64,000 nucleotides of DNA from Chryseobacterium paridis (lineage in GTDB: Bacteria > Bacteroidota > Bacteroidia > Flavobacteriales > Weeksellaceae), in contig NZ_JAENHK010000010.1 in assembly GCF_016595215.1 (NCBI RefSeq), positions 1,535,390 to 1,599,389 on the forward strand, read 5' to 3'. The stretch's first letter is position 1. Every line of letters begins with the position of its first letter. The notes beneath the pieces are model-generated. The model did no database searches. It saw nothing but the letters and a program-made list of their open reading frames with translations, and had not been told where the DNA came from. Position numbers and translations under genes: made by a program. This document shows positions 42,859-52,420 of the stretch, one piece after another.

Positions 42859-42866
42859 CAAATTTA
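42859..42866 (-). promoter_or_regulatory. -7 element directly before mnmE
   Basis: TAAATTTG on the minus strand ends 4 bases before the ATG. Transcription from it would start at or next to the start codon. Confidence 0.5.
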
Positions 42867-42953
42867 CGCTTTTTAATGGTAATTTTTATAGTAAAAGGCA
42901 ATACGGATTGTCTATAATACCGATTGCGATCAGTATGAAAATAGGTTGAGTTT

Positions 42954-43880
42954 CTATTTCTTTTTAGATTTAAAAAGATCATCCAGATGTTTAACATAGG
43001 AAAGCTGCATAGTAATCGCTGTAAGGTTAAGTTCCTCTCTTTTCACCGGATAAACAATCTTATTGTTAATCAGAATCGCAAAAGAAATACCCCAATTATT
43101 TTTATGATAATTTCCAGCTATCCGGGCAAAGGCTGTTGGATACACTTCAACCTTTCCTTTTTTCAGTAATTTGGGGGCATTCCCAAAATTAGCACCAGCC
43201 TGAATGGTACCCGTCATCATCCAACGTTTGCTCACAACCCAGGAATAGGCATAGCCTCCATTGATTCCTAATTGAAAATTTTCTAGTCCATAGGTGCCAT
43301 CCATGCCACTTCTTTCCATCCCTTTCAATTGGTAATAATACCCTCCACTTCCTACCAGCCAGCTTCCAGTAGAATGCACTTGTATTTCATCAAGATCAAA
43401 TGCCGCTTTAGATGAAAACCGCTTTCCATTAAAAAGGTAAGTAGCTTCCATACCAATCTGTTTCACCGACATACTCCTGAACATTTCCGGATCCTGATCT
43501 TTACCTTTATCAACATAGAAACCTCTATAATCCTGAAAGAATATATCGAATATCATTTTCCTGCCATAATGGTGGATCTGGAAATCGCGGGTCTTCGTTT
43601 TCCCATATTTCTTTTTATCTGTTAAGGGAATAAAGCCATAACCTAACTGTACTCCTACAATTGTATTTTTAATTGCGAAACCTATCCCCGTGTTCAATGG
43701 ATAATTAGGAGTATAATGCCTCTCTGTGTCGTCTATTTCCAGAGAGCTTGTAGAGAGGTATCCCGATATTCTGTATTTCTGTGGATAGGGTCGAATATAT
43801 GTAGTATCTATTTTCTGAGCACGAATACATGAAACGGATAATACGATTATTAAACCGAGTAAAAGCTTCTTCATATCCAT
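42954..43880 (-). CDS. DUF4421-like outer-membrane-type protein
   Basis: 308 aa (306 if the second ATG at 43874 is used). Signal peptide (through SCIRAQ; the Cys could also be a lipobox). The rest is rich in Tyr, Gly and Lys with alternating strands such as 'GIGFAIKNTIVGVQLGYGF' and 'QIHHYGRKMIFDIFFQDYRG', as in small beta-barrels of the DUF4421 family. It is a single gene. The function is unknown. Confidence 0.6.
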   Translation of the reverse strand: MDMKKLLLGLIIVLSVSCIRAQKIDTTYIRPYPQKYRISGYLSTSSLEIDDTERHYTPNYPLNTGIGFAIKNTIVGVQLGYGFIPLTDKKKYGKTKTRDFQIHHYGRKMIFDIFFQDYRGFYVDKGKDQDPEMFRSMSVKQIGMEATYLFNGKRFSSKAAFDLDEIQVHSTGSWLVGSGGYYYQLKGMERSGMDGTYGLENFQLGINGGYAYSWVVSKRWMMTGTIQAGANFGNAPKLLKKGKVEVYPTAFARIAGNYHKNNWGISFAILINNKIVYPVKREELNLTAITMQLSYVKHLDDLFKSKKK

Positions 43881-44057
43881 GAATTAAATAACGCCATTAT
43901 ATGTAATCATTGCTCTCTATGACTTTCTTAAATCGAAAGCAATTTAAGTATTATTTCCATTTCTATTGAATAAAAATAACATAAAAACTAAAACTTATAA
44001 AAAAAATCCGCAACACACTACCTTCTATTATTTTCTACAACTTCTCTGGTTAAATAA

Positions 44058-44636
44058 TCACTTTTGTTGTCGTCCCAACACCTGTATTTTATGAAGCCAT
44101 TGAGACCGTTGTCCTTCATTAGAGGTCTTTATAATTCCAACATATGTAACCCTAACAGGTTTCACTCCACAAAACCCCAACGTTGATTTCCTAAGCTGAT
44201 TAACACTGGGGCGACCATAGAATAGCCAATAATACCAACCCGGCTGATCTAAAGTTGTTATGATATGGGCTGTTTTTCCCTTTAAAAGCTTATCCCACCA
44301 GACAGAATTCTCACGGTATTTAAAAGCCATTCCAGGTAGAAAAAGCCGATCAATAAACCCTTTTGTAGTAGCAGGTAAACCACCCCACCACACAGGATGC
44401 ATCCAAACCAGATGATCAGCCCACTGTATGATCTCCCAGGCTTTAAGAAGATCAGGTTCCAGCTCTGTTCTTTTTTGATATCCAAATTGCAGATTGGGAT
44501 TAAATTGCAAGTCCGCAACAACAATCTCTTTCACTTCAGCTCCTGAATTTAGAGCTCCATCTTTATACGCTTTAGCCAATCCAAAATTGAATGAATTCTT
44601 ATTGGGATGTCCGTTAATGATTGCTATTTTCTTCAT
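44058..44636 (-). CDS. Flavodoxin-fold NAD(P)H oxidoreductase
   Basis: 192 aa. 'IINGHPNKNSFNFGLAKAY' near the N-terminus is the phosphate-binding loop of the MdaB/KefF/NQO family. 'MHPVWWGGLPATTKGFIDRL' near residue 80 is its central signature. It should bind FMN or FAD and reduce quinones or related compounds. The start overlaps the stop of the upstream gene by 4 bases (ATGA), so both are translated from one message. Confidence 0.85.
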   Translation of the reverse strand: MKKIAIINGHPNKNSFNFGLAKAYKDGALNSGAEVKEIVVADLQFNPNLQFGYQKRTELEPDLLKAWEIIQWADHLVWMHPVWWGGLPATTKGFIDRLFLPGMAFKYRENSVWWDKLLKGKTAHIITTLDQPGWYYWLFYGRPSVNQLRKSTLGFCGVKPVRVTYVGIIKTSNEGQRSQWLHKIQVLGRQQK

Positions 44637-45649
44637 TCTATCGTTTGTATAGTAATACTTTCATAAGCGTTTAATGCATCCAATAACTTATTTGGATGAT
44701 GCAGCTGATGACTAAAATAAATACGATGATCAAGTCTATTTTTCAGCATTTCTTCAGCATGCAAAACAGCAGACAATGCCGTTAGTTCTGCCTGACCTTT
44801 TGCACTTTTAAGGCTGATCGTTTTGCTATTCTTATGACCCGTGATCACAATATCAAAAACAGACTGATCTCCTTTACCACTTGACCCAAAGATCATTTTG
44901 CGTTCTTTTAAAGATAAAATATTGAAAATCCTTAGGGATTGAAAAGCTCCCAGCAGCCAGGTAATGAACTTTGAATTATAGGTCATTTTTACTGTTACAT
45001 CAGGGACTCTTTCAATCTGATTTAAAATATATAAATCAGGTACATCAAAATTATAAGCTGTCCTCTTACCTATTCCAAAAGAGTACTCAAATACTTCAGA
45101 ATTTAAGAAGTGTTTTACAGAAACAGGTTTATTGTTTTTATACATTGAAAATGGTTTGGCTACATTTTCCGCCATAAAATGAGCAGAGCTTTCTCCTGCA
45201 AGATCCTTTACAGAATAATACACAAAAAGACTGACTTCCTTGATCTGATCCGAAAATGTATTAACCAATCCTCCTACAATACCACCCATCCAGCCTGAGC
45301 TAAAAACAATTTTACTGTTGATCTTTTGGCTTTTTGCCAATTCATAGGCACGGACCAAATCAGGAGTAGGTTTGGTAATATCCAGGTAATCGATATTATT
45401 TTCTATAGCAAAACGAAGAATATAATCCTCTTTATCATTCACAGAAAGGATAATGAGATCAATATGATGATCAAGGATCGTTTGAAAAGTCTTAGGATCG
45501 GTTACATCGATCACCAAATCTTTTTCTGTTTTTCCAGCTTTACGGCTTCCGATAAAAACCTGCTGTTGAGGATTTCTTGATTTAAAAATTCTCGCAATGG
45601 TTTTGCCAACCATTCCTGTTCCACCAATAATTACAATATTTGACTGCAT
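44633..45649 (-). CDS. Saccharopine-dehydrogenase-like NAD(P)-binding protein
   Basis: 338 aa from the ATG at 45649. A TTG six codons upstream would extend the frame, but the -7 element at 45665-45672 leaves no room for it. A Rossmann fold begins 'NIVIIGGTGMVGKTIARIF'. The middle has 'YLDITKPTPDLVRAYELAKS', and a substrate domain follows. This is the layout of saccharopine-dehydrogenase-like and trans-acting enoyl-reductase-like proteins. It is translationally coupled to the oxidoreductase gene. A Crp/Fnr regulator gene follows the same strand upstream. The substrate is unknown. Confidence 0.75.
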   Translation of the reverse strand: MQSNIVIIGGTGMVGKTIARIFKSRNPQQQVFIGSRKAGKTEKDLVIDVTDPKTFQTILDHHIDLIILSVNDKEDYILRFAIENNIDYLDITKPTPDLVRAYELAKSQKINSKIVFSSGWMGGIVGGLVNTFSDQIKEVSLFVYYSVKDLAGESSAHFMAENVAKPFSMYKNNKPVSVKHFLNSEVFEYSFGIGKRTAYNFDVPDLYILNQIERVPDVTVKMTYNSKFITWLLGAFQSLRIFNILSLKERKMIFGSSGKGDQSVFDIVITGHKNSKTISLKSAKGQAELTALSAVLHAEEMLKNRLDHRIYFSHQLHHPNKLLDALNAYESITIQTIE

Positions 45650-45664
45650 CTCTAATTTTTTTGA

Positions 45665-45672
45665 CAAAACTA
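45665..45672 (-). promoter_or_regulatory. -7 element of the two-gene oxidoreductase operon
   Basis: TAGTTTTG on the minus strand, a full TAnnTTTG match, 15 bases before the ATG at 45649. It favours that start over the upstream TTG. Confidence 0.55.
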
Positions 45673-45705
45673 GAGCGCCCAGATATCAATTAACAGGACA
45701 AATGT

Positions 45706-46272
45706 CTAAAAAGAAATTTCTTTTCTAATGCGGCTCAGATGTCTCTGTGTGATTCCAAGATAAGAAGATAAATATTGGAGGGGAATATCCTGGATGTAAT
45801 GAGGGTGGTTTTTCAGTAGAGAAAGATATCTTTGTTTGGCATTATCTCTTTGCAGTTCAAAAAACCGTTTTTCAAGTTCGAGATACTCTTGTTCTGCAAT
45901 CATTTTTAAGAATAAAACCCATTTATGGTTTTCATTGACCAATCTTTCTATTTTCTCTTTTCTTAAAACTAACAGATGAGCTTCAGAAATGGCCTGCATA
46001 CTTTCAACACCAGGATTTCCTGAGATAAAGGAAGAATAAGAAGCAATCCAGACATTGGGAAATCTAAAACAGTAGGTATTATCTTTTCCTTCACTGGATG
46101 TATAATAAGATCTGAAAATGCCCGATTCTATAAAAGCGATCTCTTTACATGAATCTCCTTCATGTACAAAATAATCGTTCTTATTTAATTTTCTACTCTC
46201 AAAAAGTTGCAGAATATTTTCAATTTCCTCTTCAGAGAATATATTAAAACTTCGAAAGTATTCCTGTATCAT
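45706..46272 (-). CDS. Crp/Fnr-family transcriptional regulator
   Basis: 188 aa. The cyclic-nucleotide-binding-like fold covers residues ~10-120 ('FVHEGDSCKEIAFIESGIFR'), with helix 'FLKMIAEQEYLELEKRFFEL'. The C-terminal HTH is 'IPLQYLSSYLGITQRHLSRI'. It lacks the Arg-Ala pair of cAMP binding, as is usual in Bacteroidota. It is adjacent to the oxidoreductase operon, which it may control. Confidence 0.85.
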   Translation of the reverse strand: MIQEYFRSFNIFSEEEIENILQLFESRKLNKNDYFVHEGDSCKEIAFIESGIFRSYYTSSEGKDNTYCFRFPNVWIASYSSFISGNPGVESMQAISEAHLLVLRKEKIERLVNENHKWVLFLKMIAEQEYLELEKRFFELQRDNAKQRYLSLLKNHPHYIQDIPLQYLSSYLGITQRHLSRIRKEISF

Positions 46273-46318
46273 GGTGATATTAATAAGTATCTTCTATTGA
46301 AAAGCGAAGTTAAACAAA

Positions 46319-46419
46319 TAAAAAAAATCATCCCATTGCTGAGATGATTTTACCGTTTAAATTTATTAAATGTGTATGAAGATATGAAATGATGTGTCGC
46401 TCTTGTTGATACAAATATA
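46319..46419 (-). ncRNA. Possible small RNA, copy A
   Basis: On the minus strand a -7 element TATATTTG (46412-46419) is followed after about 60-70 bases by a terminator stem aatcatctca / tgggatgatt and a T-run (46321-46350). The flanking sequence further upstream (46441-46500) is also shared with copy B. The -33 TTG is missing. It could equally be a decayed duplicate. Confidence 0.35.
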
Positions 46420-46609
46420 GAATCCATTATTTTTAAATCTTCCAGTAAAATCCCTAAAAATATATCCGGGAAAATACGGTGGTGTAATTCAAAAATTATT
46501 TTATAAGCGTAATTGCCGATTTATTAAATTGCTAAATCGTTACACTGTTTAGCTTCCACATACTAATCATCGAAAGTCCTTATACTACGGCTTTTAGTTC
46601 CATCTTATT

Positions 46610-46690
46610 ATAAAAAAATCATCCCAATACTGAGATGATTCAACTGTTTGTGTTTTGAAAATATATAAAATGAAGTGGTGTCTATTTTTA
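46610..46690 (-). ncRNA. Possible small RNA, copy B
   Basis: A transcript of about 80 bases would run from the promoter at 46697-46726 to the terminator at 46612-46641 (aatcatctca / tgggatgatt, T-run). It has no plausible start codon with an open frame. The whole module is a diverged copy of 46319-46560. Confidence 0.45.
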
Positions 46691-46696
46691 TTGACA

Positions 46697-46726
46697 CAAA
46701 GATAGATGGCCAGGTATATTTTGCAA
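46697..46726 (-). promoter_or_regulatory. Perfect Bacteroidota promoter in a gene-free region
   Basis: On the minus strand: TTG (46726-46724), exactly 19 bases, then TATCTTTG (46704-46697). It is the best consensus promoter found in the window, yet no protein gene follows it before a terminator 56 bases on. Confidence 0.65.
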
Positions 46727-46930
46727 TCAGGGTAATCCCTAGAAATACACCCGGGAAAATACGGAGATGGTTTTTAGTTGAATTGTTAAATCGTAAAACT
46801 GTGTATCGCCATCCCGCCATTAATCTATCCAAATCATTATTTATCAGTGTCTGAACTCAAAAATCTTTGATTTTAAAAAACTTATGTGTTCTTGTTATGC
46901 AGTATGAATTAAACTTAAAAATAGCTAAAG

Positions 46931-48345
46931 TGTTTAAAAAACTTTTGTGACTTGTGGTTAATTTTTTTCCCACAGATTCCACAGATTTGCACAGAAGGTT
47001 ATGCATATTTTGCTCTCGCTGATTGTGCTGATTAAGCAGATTTTTATTTAATTCTATCTTTATATTGTCGGAATAGATGTTAAAAAATAGCATCTCTTAT
47101 GAAATGTAATGAATAGAAAAATCATAGATTTTCACGGATGTTTATGGTAATTTTTTTTTTCGCGCTGATTTATCTCATCGTCACAAAAAAATCAAAGATT
47201 TTTTTTAATCTTAAGTGTACTTCTTGGGCAGCTTATACTAACTTAAAGCAGCTTAAGTGTTAAAAATTTTGTAATTAATGTTGTAAACTGAGATTGCTTT
47301 ACTTCGACAGGCTCAGCACAAGCACCATTCGTTCGCAATGACAAACTGTTTAAAAAACTTTTGTGACTTTTGTGGTTAATTTTTTCCCACAGATTCCACA
47401 AATTTGCACAGAGGGTTATGCATATTTTACTCTCGCTGATTGTGCTGATTAAGCAGATTTTTATTTAATTCTATCTTTATATTGTTGGAATAGATAGTAA
47501 AAAAATAGCATCGCTTATGAAATGTAATGAGTAAAAAAAACATAGATTTTCACGGATGTTTATGGTAATTTTTTTTTTCGCGCTGATTTATCTCATCGTC
47601 ACAAAAAAATCAAAGATTTTTTTTAATCTTAAGTGTACTTCTTGGGCAGCTTATACTAACTTAAAGCAGCTTAAGTGTTAAAAATTTTGTAATTAATGTT
47701 GTAAACTGAGATTGCTTTACTTCGACAGGCTCAGCACAAGCACCATTCGTTCGCAATGACAAACTGTTTAAAAAACTTTTGTGACTTTTGTGGTTAATTT
47801 TTTCCCACGGATTCCACAGATTTGCACAGAGGGTTATGCATATTTTGCTCTCGCTGATTGTGCTGATCAGGCAGATTTCTATTGCAGTCTATTGCTACAT
47901 TGTTATGATAGACAACAAAGAGTAGCTTCGCTTATGAAATTTAATGAATAGAAAAATCATAGATTTTCACGGATGTTTATGGTAATTTTTTTTCGCGCAG
48001 ATTCGGTAGATAACGCAGATTTACCCCACCGTCAAAAAAAAAATCAAAGATTTTTTTAAGCTTAAGTGTACTTCTTGGGCAGCTTATACTAACTTAAAGC
48101 AGCTTAAGCGTTAAAAATTTTGTAATTAATGTTGTACACTGAGATTGCTTTACTTCGACAGGCTCAGCACAAGCACCATTCGTTCGCAATGACAAACTGT
48201 TTAAAAAGCTTTTGTGGCTTTTGTGGTTAATTTTTTCCCACAGATTCCACAGATTTGCACAGAAGGTTATGCATATTTTACTCTCGCTGATTGGTTAATT
48301 TCTTTCTCACGGATTGCACAAATTTGCACCGAGGGTTATGCATTA
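46931..48345. repeat. Tandem array of a 416-433 bp repeat
   Basis: Unit starts (tgtttaaaaa.cttttgtg) are at about 46931, 47347, 47765 and 48198, giving periods of 416, 418 and 433 bases. The fourth unit is cut after about 150 bases and repeats its own first part. Each complete unit holds a 'cacagattccacagatttgc' block, a 'ctttacttcgacaggctcag' ... 'gttcgcaatgac' REP-like block and A/T-rich palindromic stretches. Units are nearly identical, so the amplification is recent. No conserved reading frame spans them. Confidence 0.9.
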
Positions 48346-48461
48346 TTCTATTGTTACACTGTTAGATTGATACATTGTTATATTATCATATTTTATATTA
48401 AATCAAAAAAGCCCCATAAGTACAACTTACAAGGCTTTCAATTTATCTAACAATTTTTAAA

Positions 48462-50231
48462 TTAAAGCGGGCTTACCAATTGTAAGAACCATTCTTTAAC
48501 GTCACCTTCTAAATAAGGGGACAATTTTTGTTCACAGGTATTGTGATATTGGTTAAGCCATTCTATTTCTTTTTCAGAAAGAATTTCTTTTACAATAGTA
48601 TCTTTAAAGAAAGGACAGAATGTAAGGGTTTCAAATTCATAGAAAGTTCCTGAACCTGTTTTTTCAGCTTCTTTTACTGCAATAAGGTTTTCATGGCGGA
48701 TTCCATAATCACCTTCCAGATAATATCCCGGTTCATTTGAACAAACCATTCCAGGAAGAAGATCTTGCGGATTCAGATCTTTTCTGATATTTTGAGGTCC
48801 TTCATGTACATTCATAAAGCTTCCCACTCCGTGTCCTGTTCCATGATTGAAATCTTTGCCTTCCATCCAAAGCGGAAGTCTTGCAATAGCATCCAAATGA
48901 ACACCTTTTGTTCCTTTAGGAAATTTCACCATTGATAAACAGATCAGTCCCTGTAAGACAAGAGTAGAGTTTCTTTTGAATTCCTCAGAAACTGTTCCTA
49001 ATGCAAAAGTTCTTGTAATATCAGTAGTTCCTTCCAGGTACTGCCCCCCTGAATCTACTAATATACTTCCATCATTCGTTACCTCTTTACTCCCTTCACT
49101 TTTTGCAGAATAGTGCATAATAGCACCATTATCTTTATATCCAACAATACTTCCAAAACTTTCACCTACAAAATTCTCTCCTGCTGCACGGAATCCTAAT
49201 AACTTTTCACCGATAGAATACTCTGTCATAGCCTCCTTTCCAGCATTGTGAGTCAGCCAATAAAGGAATTTTACCATGGCTACTCCATCTCTCACCATTA
49301 CAGTTCTAAAACCCTCCAATTCAGTTTCATTTTTCTGAGCTTTCATCAAGTTTCCAGGAACCGGAGCCTTTACAAACTTGTTATCTGTTTTTAAGGTCTC
49401 AAAAATAGATTGATTGCTGGTTGGAGAAATTAAAACTTTTTCACTTTTAATTGTTTTCAGATGATTATAAAACTCTTCATAAGGCATCATTTTCACAAAA
49501 GCATCATCCAGTTGTTTTCTTGCTTCTACTTGTAGTTTTTCAAGACCGGTAAATAAGATGGCATCGTTCTTTGTAATAATGATATATCCCAAAAATACAG
49601 GATTACTTTCTACATCACTTCCTCTAAGATTCAATGTCCAGGCAACATCATCAAGACTTGAAATAATATGATAGGTCACCTCCTGCTCTTCCATTTTCTG
49701 ACGGATAGCAGAAAGCTTGTCTGTTACAGATTTTCCGGCTCTTTCTACCGGTTGTGTATAAATAGGATTTTGAGAAGGAGCTCCTCTTTCTTTCCATACT
49801 TCTTTCAGTAATGGAGCATCTACAAGAGTGATATTTTTATTATTTAATTTTTGAGAAAGCAGCTCCCAATTAGCATGAGATGTTGCAATAGCATTGACAG
49901 CTACTTTTCCATTCACTGGAATTTCAGAAATAATCCAGTCGATATAGTTAGGAGTTCCTTCTATTCCATCTTTAAAAAGATCGATTCCTGAGCCCTCTAA
50001 TTCCAGCGCAGCTTGTGTAAAATATCTTCCGTCGGTCCAAAGTCCGGCTTTATCTTTCGTAACAACTACAAAACCCGCTGATCCCAGAAAACCCGAAAGC
50101 CACGCTCTTTCTCTCCATTCTTCCGGTAAATATTCACTCATATGCGGATCCGCAGAATATACTATAAATGCATCAACATTATTTTTCTGCATTTCTTCAC
50201 GAAGCGCAGCCACTTTTTCCTTTGAAGTCAT
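48462..50231 (-). CDS. Aminopeptidase P-family Xaa-Pro peptidase (M24)
   Basis: 589 aa, cytoplasmic, the long form with two creatinase-type N-terminal domains followed by the pita-bread catalytic domain. Metal ligands are visible in 'DSGGQYLEGTTDITRTFALG' (two Asp), 'HGTGHGVGSFMNVHEGPQNI' (His) and 'PGMVCSNEPGYYLEGDYGIR' (Glu), with a last Glu near the C-terminus (ENLIAVKEAE). It removes an N-terminal residue preceding proline. It is a single gene. Confidence 0.93.
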   Translation of the reverse strand: MTSKEKVAALREEMQKNNVDAFIVYSADPHMSEYLPEEWRERAWLSGFLGSAGFVVVTKDKAGLWTDGRYFTQAALELEGSGIDLFKDGIEGTPNYIDWIISEIPVNGKVAVNAIATSHANWELLSQKLNNKNITLVDAPLLKEVWKERGAPSQNPIYTQPVERAGKSVTDKLSAIRQKMEEQEVTYHIISSLDDVAWTLNLRGSDVESNPVFLGYIIITKNDAILFTGLEKLQVEARKQLDDAFVKMMPYEEFYNHLKTIKSEKVLISPTSNQSIFETLKTDNKFVKAPVPGNLMKAQKNETELEGFRTVMVRDGVAMVKFLYWLTHNAGKEAMTEYSIGEKLLGFRAAGENFVGESFGSIVGYKDNGAIMHYSAKSEGSKEVTNDGSILVDSGGQYLEGTTDITRTFALGTVSEEFKRNSTLVLQGLICLSMVKFPKGTKGVHLDAIARLPLWMEGKDFNHGTGHGVGSFMNVHEGPQNIRKDLNPQDLLPGMVCSNEPGYYLEGDYGIRHENLIAVKEAEKTGSGTFYEFETLTFCPFFKDTIVKEILSEKEIEWLNQYHNTCEQKLSPYLEGDVKEWFLQLVSPL

Positions 50232-50625
50232 TTTTTAAATTTTTTAAAACCGAAAGTTACAAAAATTTTGAGGTTTCATATTCAAATTATTCATCGATTT
50301 TTTGAGAATTGGTGGTTATTTTTTCGTTTCAATGGTAATCGCGAAGAGTTGTATGACAAGGGATTCTTATCGTGGAAATTTGTTTGGATCCAAAAGCTTA
50401 TACTATGAAAACCAAAAATTTGTGTGGATTCAGTTTTTCCGATTGTCAAACTCACCCGTTTTATGATCATCTGTGTAATTTGTCTCATTATCTCAAAAGA
50501 CATTTTTAAGAATTATACAACAATTTAATCGTTTAACCAAAAATTAAATACTTTAAATTAACAAAATATGTAATTATTATTAAAAATATACAGCTTTGGA
50601 AAGATTCTTGCTACATTAGAATTCT
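50232..50625. other. Divergent intergenic region
   Basis: It lies between the minus-strand peptidase gene and the plus-strand DUF6526 gene. It contains decayed phrases like those of the repeat array (aaatttgtgtggattc, ctgtgtaatttgtct) but no gene, hairpin with T-tract or full promoter consensus. Confidence 0.35.
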
Positions 50626-51063
50626 ATGGGAAAACAGAATTATAAAAATCACAGGAAATTTTATCCACCTCACCATTTTATTTACCTTCCACTTTTGCTC
50701 ATATTAGAAGGAATAGGAATTTATAATATCTGGAATGATTCTGAAAATAAATTGAGCTGGATCTTATTTTCGATTGTTATTTTTCTGATCCTATATTTAG
50801 CGATCATGGTACGGCAGCATTATGCATTGGGAAACCAAAACCGTATTGTGAGACTGGAATTCAGGCAGCGGTATTTTGAGATATTCAATAAAAGATCTGA
50901 TGAGGTTTGTGAGAAATTGAAATTTGATCAGATTGCTGCTTTGAGATTTGCTGATGATGATGAATTTAAGGAGCTTTTATATAAAGCATTGAATGATCAG
51001 ATTTCCGGAGATCAGATTAAAAGATCAATTAAAAACTGGAGACCTGATCACCATAGAATTTAA
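50626..51063 (+). CDS. DUF6526-like membrane protein
   Basis: 145 aa. Two transmembrane helices (about residues 17-35 and 43-62) are followed by a soluble, charged helical region of ~80 residues facing the cytoplasm. 'NHRKFYPPHHFIYLPLLLIL' and 'QHYALGNQNRIVRLEFRQRY' match the DUF6526 pattern of flavobacteria. The function is unknown. A small lipoprotein gene and topoisomerase IB follow closely in the same direction. Confidence 0.65.
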   Translation: MGKQNYKNHRKFYPPHHFIYLPLLLILEGIGIYNIWNDSENKLSWILFSIVIFLILYLAIMVRQHYALGNQNRIVRLEFRQRYFEIFNKRSDEVCEKLKFDQIAALRFADDDEFKELLYKALNDQISGDQIKRSIKNWRPDHHRI

Positions 51064-51084
51064 TAAACACCAAAATAAATCAAT

Positions 51085-51252
51085 ATGAAAAAGTTACCCT
51101 TATATAGTGTTGCAATATTAAGTGTATTACTATTAACAAGTTGTGAAGCCGTCGAGACCATCTTTAAGGCTGGAATGTGGTGGGGAATTCTTCTGGTAGT
51201 AGCCGTTGTCGTTATTCTATTATTAATTTTTTCGAAGGGTAAAAACTCGTAA
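51085..51252 (+). CDS. Small lipoprotein with one membrane helix (55 aa)
   Basis: An ATG at 51085 opens 55 codons. A lipoprotein signal with lipobox LLTSC (Cys at residue 18) is followed by a 10-residue linker and a hydrophobic helix (WWGILLVVAVVVILLLIF), ending KGKNS. It lies 21 bases after DUF6526 and 12 bases before topoisomerase IB, so all three form an operon. Similar mini-proteins are sometimes mislabelled phosphatidate cytidylyltransferase. The function is unknown. Confidence 0.7.
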   Translation: MKKLPLYSVAILSVLLLTSCEAVETIFKAGMWWGILLVVAVVVILLLIFSKGKNS

Positions 51253-51264
51253 CCATTTTTCACG

Positions 51265-52368
51265 ATGGATAATGACAATTTTGAATTGATCTCCCACCTT
51301 AAGCCCTCAAAGATCGTTAAGATCATGAAAGATCCGGTGGCTTCCGCAAAGGCTGTAAATCTTATTTACACTTCTGATGCGGAAACCGCCGGAATTATTC
51401 GTAAGAAGAAAGGAAAGAAATACTCTTATTTTAAAGATGGTGAACGCCTTAAAGATCAGGACGAAATTACCAGAATCAATAAACTGGTGATTCCTCCAGC
51501 ATGGGAAAATGTATGGATATGTGCTTTGGATAATGGCCATTTACAGGCCACCGGATTTGATGTAAAGAAAAGAAAACAGTACAAGTACCACCCTCTGTGG
51601 AGTGCATTAAGAAACCACACCAAATTTTACAGGATGCTCCAGTTTGGATATGCTCTGCCAGAAATCCGTCTGAATGTGGAAAAAGATCTGGCACTAAGGA
51701 ATTTTGAAAAAAGAAAAATCCTTGCCCTGATTGTGAGCCTTATGCAGCGTACCAATATCCGGATTGGAAATAATGCCTATGAAAAGCTATATGGTTCTTT
51801 TGGATTGACCACATTAAAAGATAAACACGTTAAGATCAATGGACAAAAAATGACTTTTTCTTTTAAAGGAAAGAAAGGGATCATGCATAATGTAGATCTT
51901 AAAAGTAAAAAACTCGCAAGACTCGTTCAGAAATGTAAGGATATTCCGGGAAAGGAACTTTTTCAGTTTTATGATGATGAAGGAAACAGACATTCCATAG
52001 ATTCGGGAATGGTGAATGATTATATTAAAGAAATAAGCGGGGAAGATTTTACCGCCAAAGATTTCAGAACCTGGTCGGGTACCGTGAGTGCTTTGATTGC
52101 TTTTAAAGAAATTGGCTACGCCGAAAACAATACGGAATATAAAAAGAAAGTAAAAGAAGCCCTGGAAATTGTAGCTTCGCATCTGGGGAATACCAGTACG
52201 GTTTGTAGAAAATACTACGTTCATCCCCTTGTTATTAATTTGTATGAAAATAATTCAATCAAGAAATACCTTGATGAATTGGAAGATATTGAGGTAAATG
52301 ATGGGAGGGCAGATCTTACGCAGGAAGAAAAGCTGGTTTTAAAGATCCTCGAAAATGAAAAAATGTAA
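51265..52368 (+). CDS. DNA topoisomerase IB (poxvirus-like bacterial type)
   Basis: 367 aa. The N-terminal domain has 'RINKLVIPPAWENVWICALD' and 'GHLQATGFDVKKRKQYKYHP'. The catalytic domain shows 'RTNIRIGNNAYEKLYGSFGL' (first catalytic Arg), 'FRTWSGT' (second Arg) and the active-site tyrosine in 'STVCRKYYVHP'. It relaxes supercoils through a 3'-phosphotyrosine link. Its length suits the bacterial TopIB family. Confidence 0.93.
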   Translation: MDNDNFELISHLKPSKIVKIMKDPVASAKAVNLIYTSDAETAGIIRKKKGKKYSYFKDGERLKDQDEITRINKLVIPPAWENVWICALDNGHLQATGFDVKKRKQYKYHPLWSALRNHTKFYRMLQFGYALPEIRLNVEKDLALRNFEKRKILALIVSLMQRTNIRIGNNAYEKLYGSFGLTTLKDKHVKINGQKMTFSFKGKKGIMHNVDLKSKKLARLVQKCKDIPGKELFQFYDDEGNRHSIDSGMVNDYIKEISGEDFTAKDFRTWSGTVSALIAFKEIGYAENNTEYKKKVKEALEIVASHLGNTSTVCRKYYVHPLVINLYENNSIKKYLDELEDIEVNDGRADLTQEEKLVLKILENEKM

Positions 52369-52420
52369 AGCTATCTAGAAACAAAAATAGCGGGTGAATA
52401 TCTCACAAATTTTGTGGTGT

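Noticed and set aside
46857..47093. A 78-codon frame on the minus strand
   Set aside because: It lies inside the repeat array, has no recognisable start context, and is not preserved in the next repeat units.
46931..48345. Tandem repeat array considered as CRISPR or as repeated genes
   Set aside because: Direct repeats of 416-433 bp have no unique spacers and no open frame kept in phase across units. The frames seen are short and broken differently in each unit.
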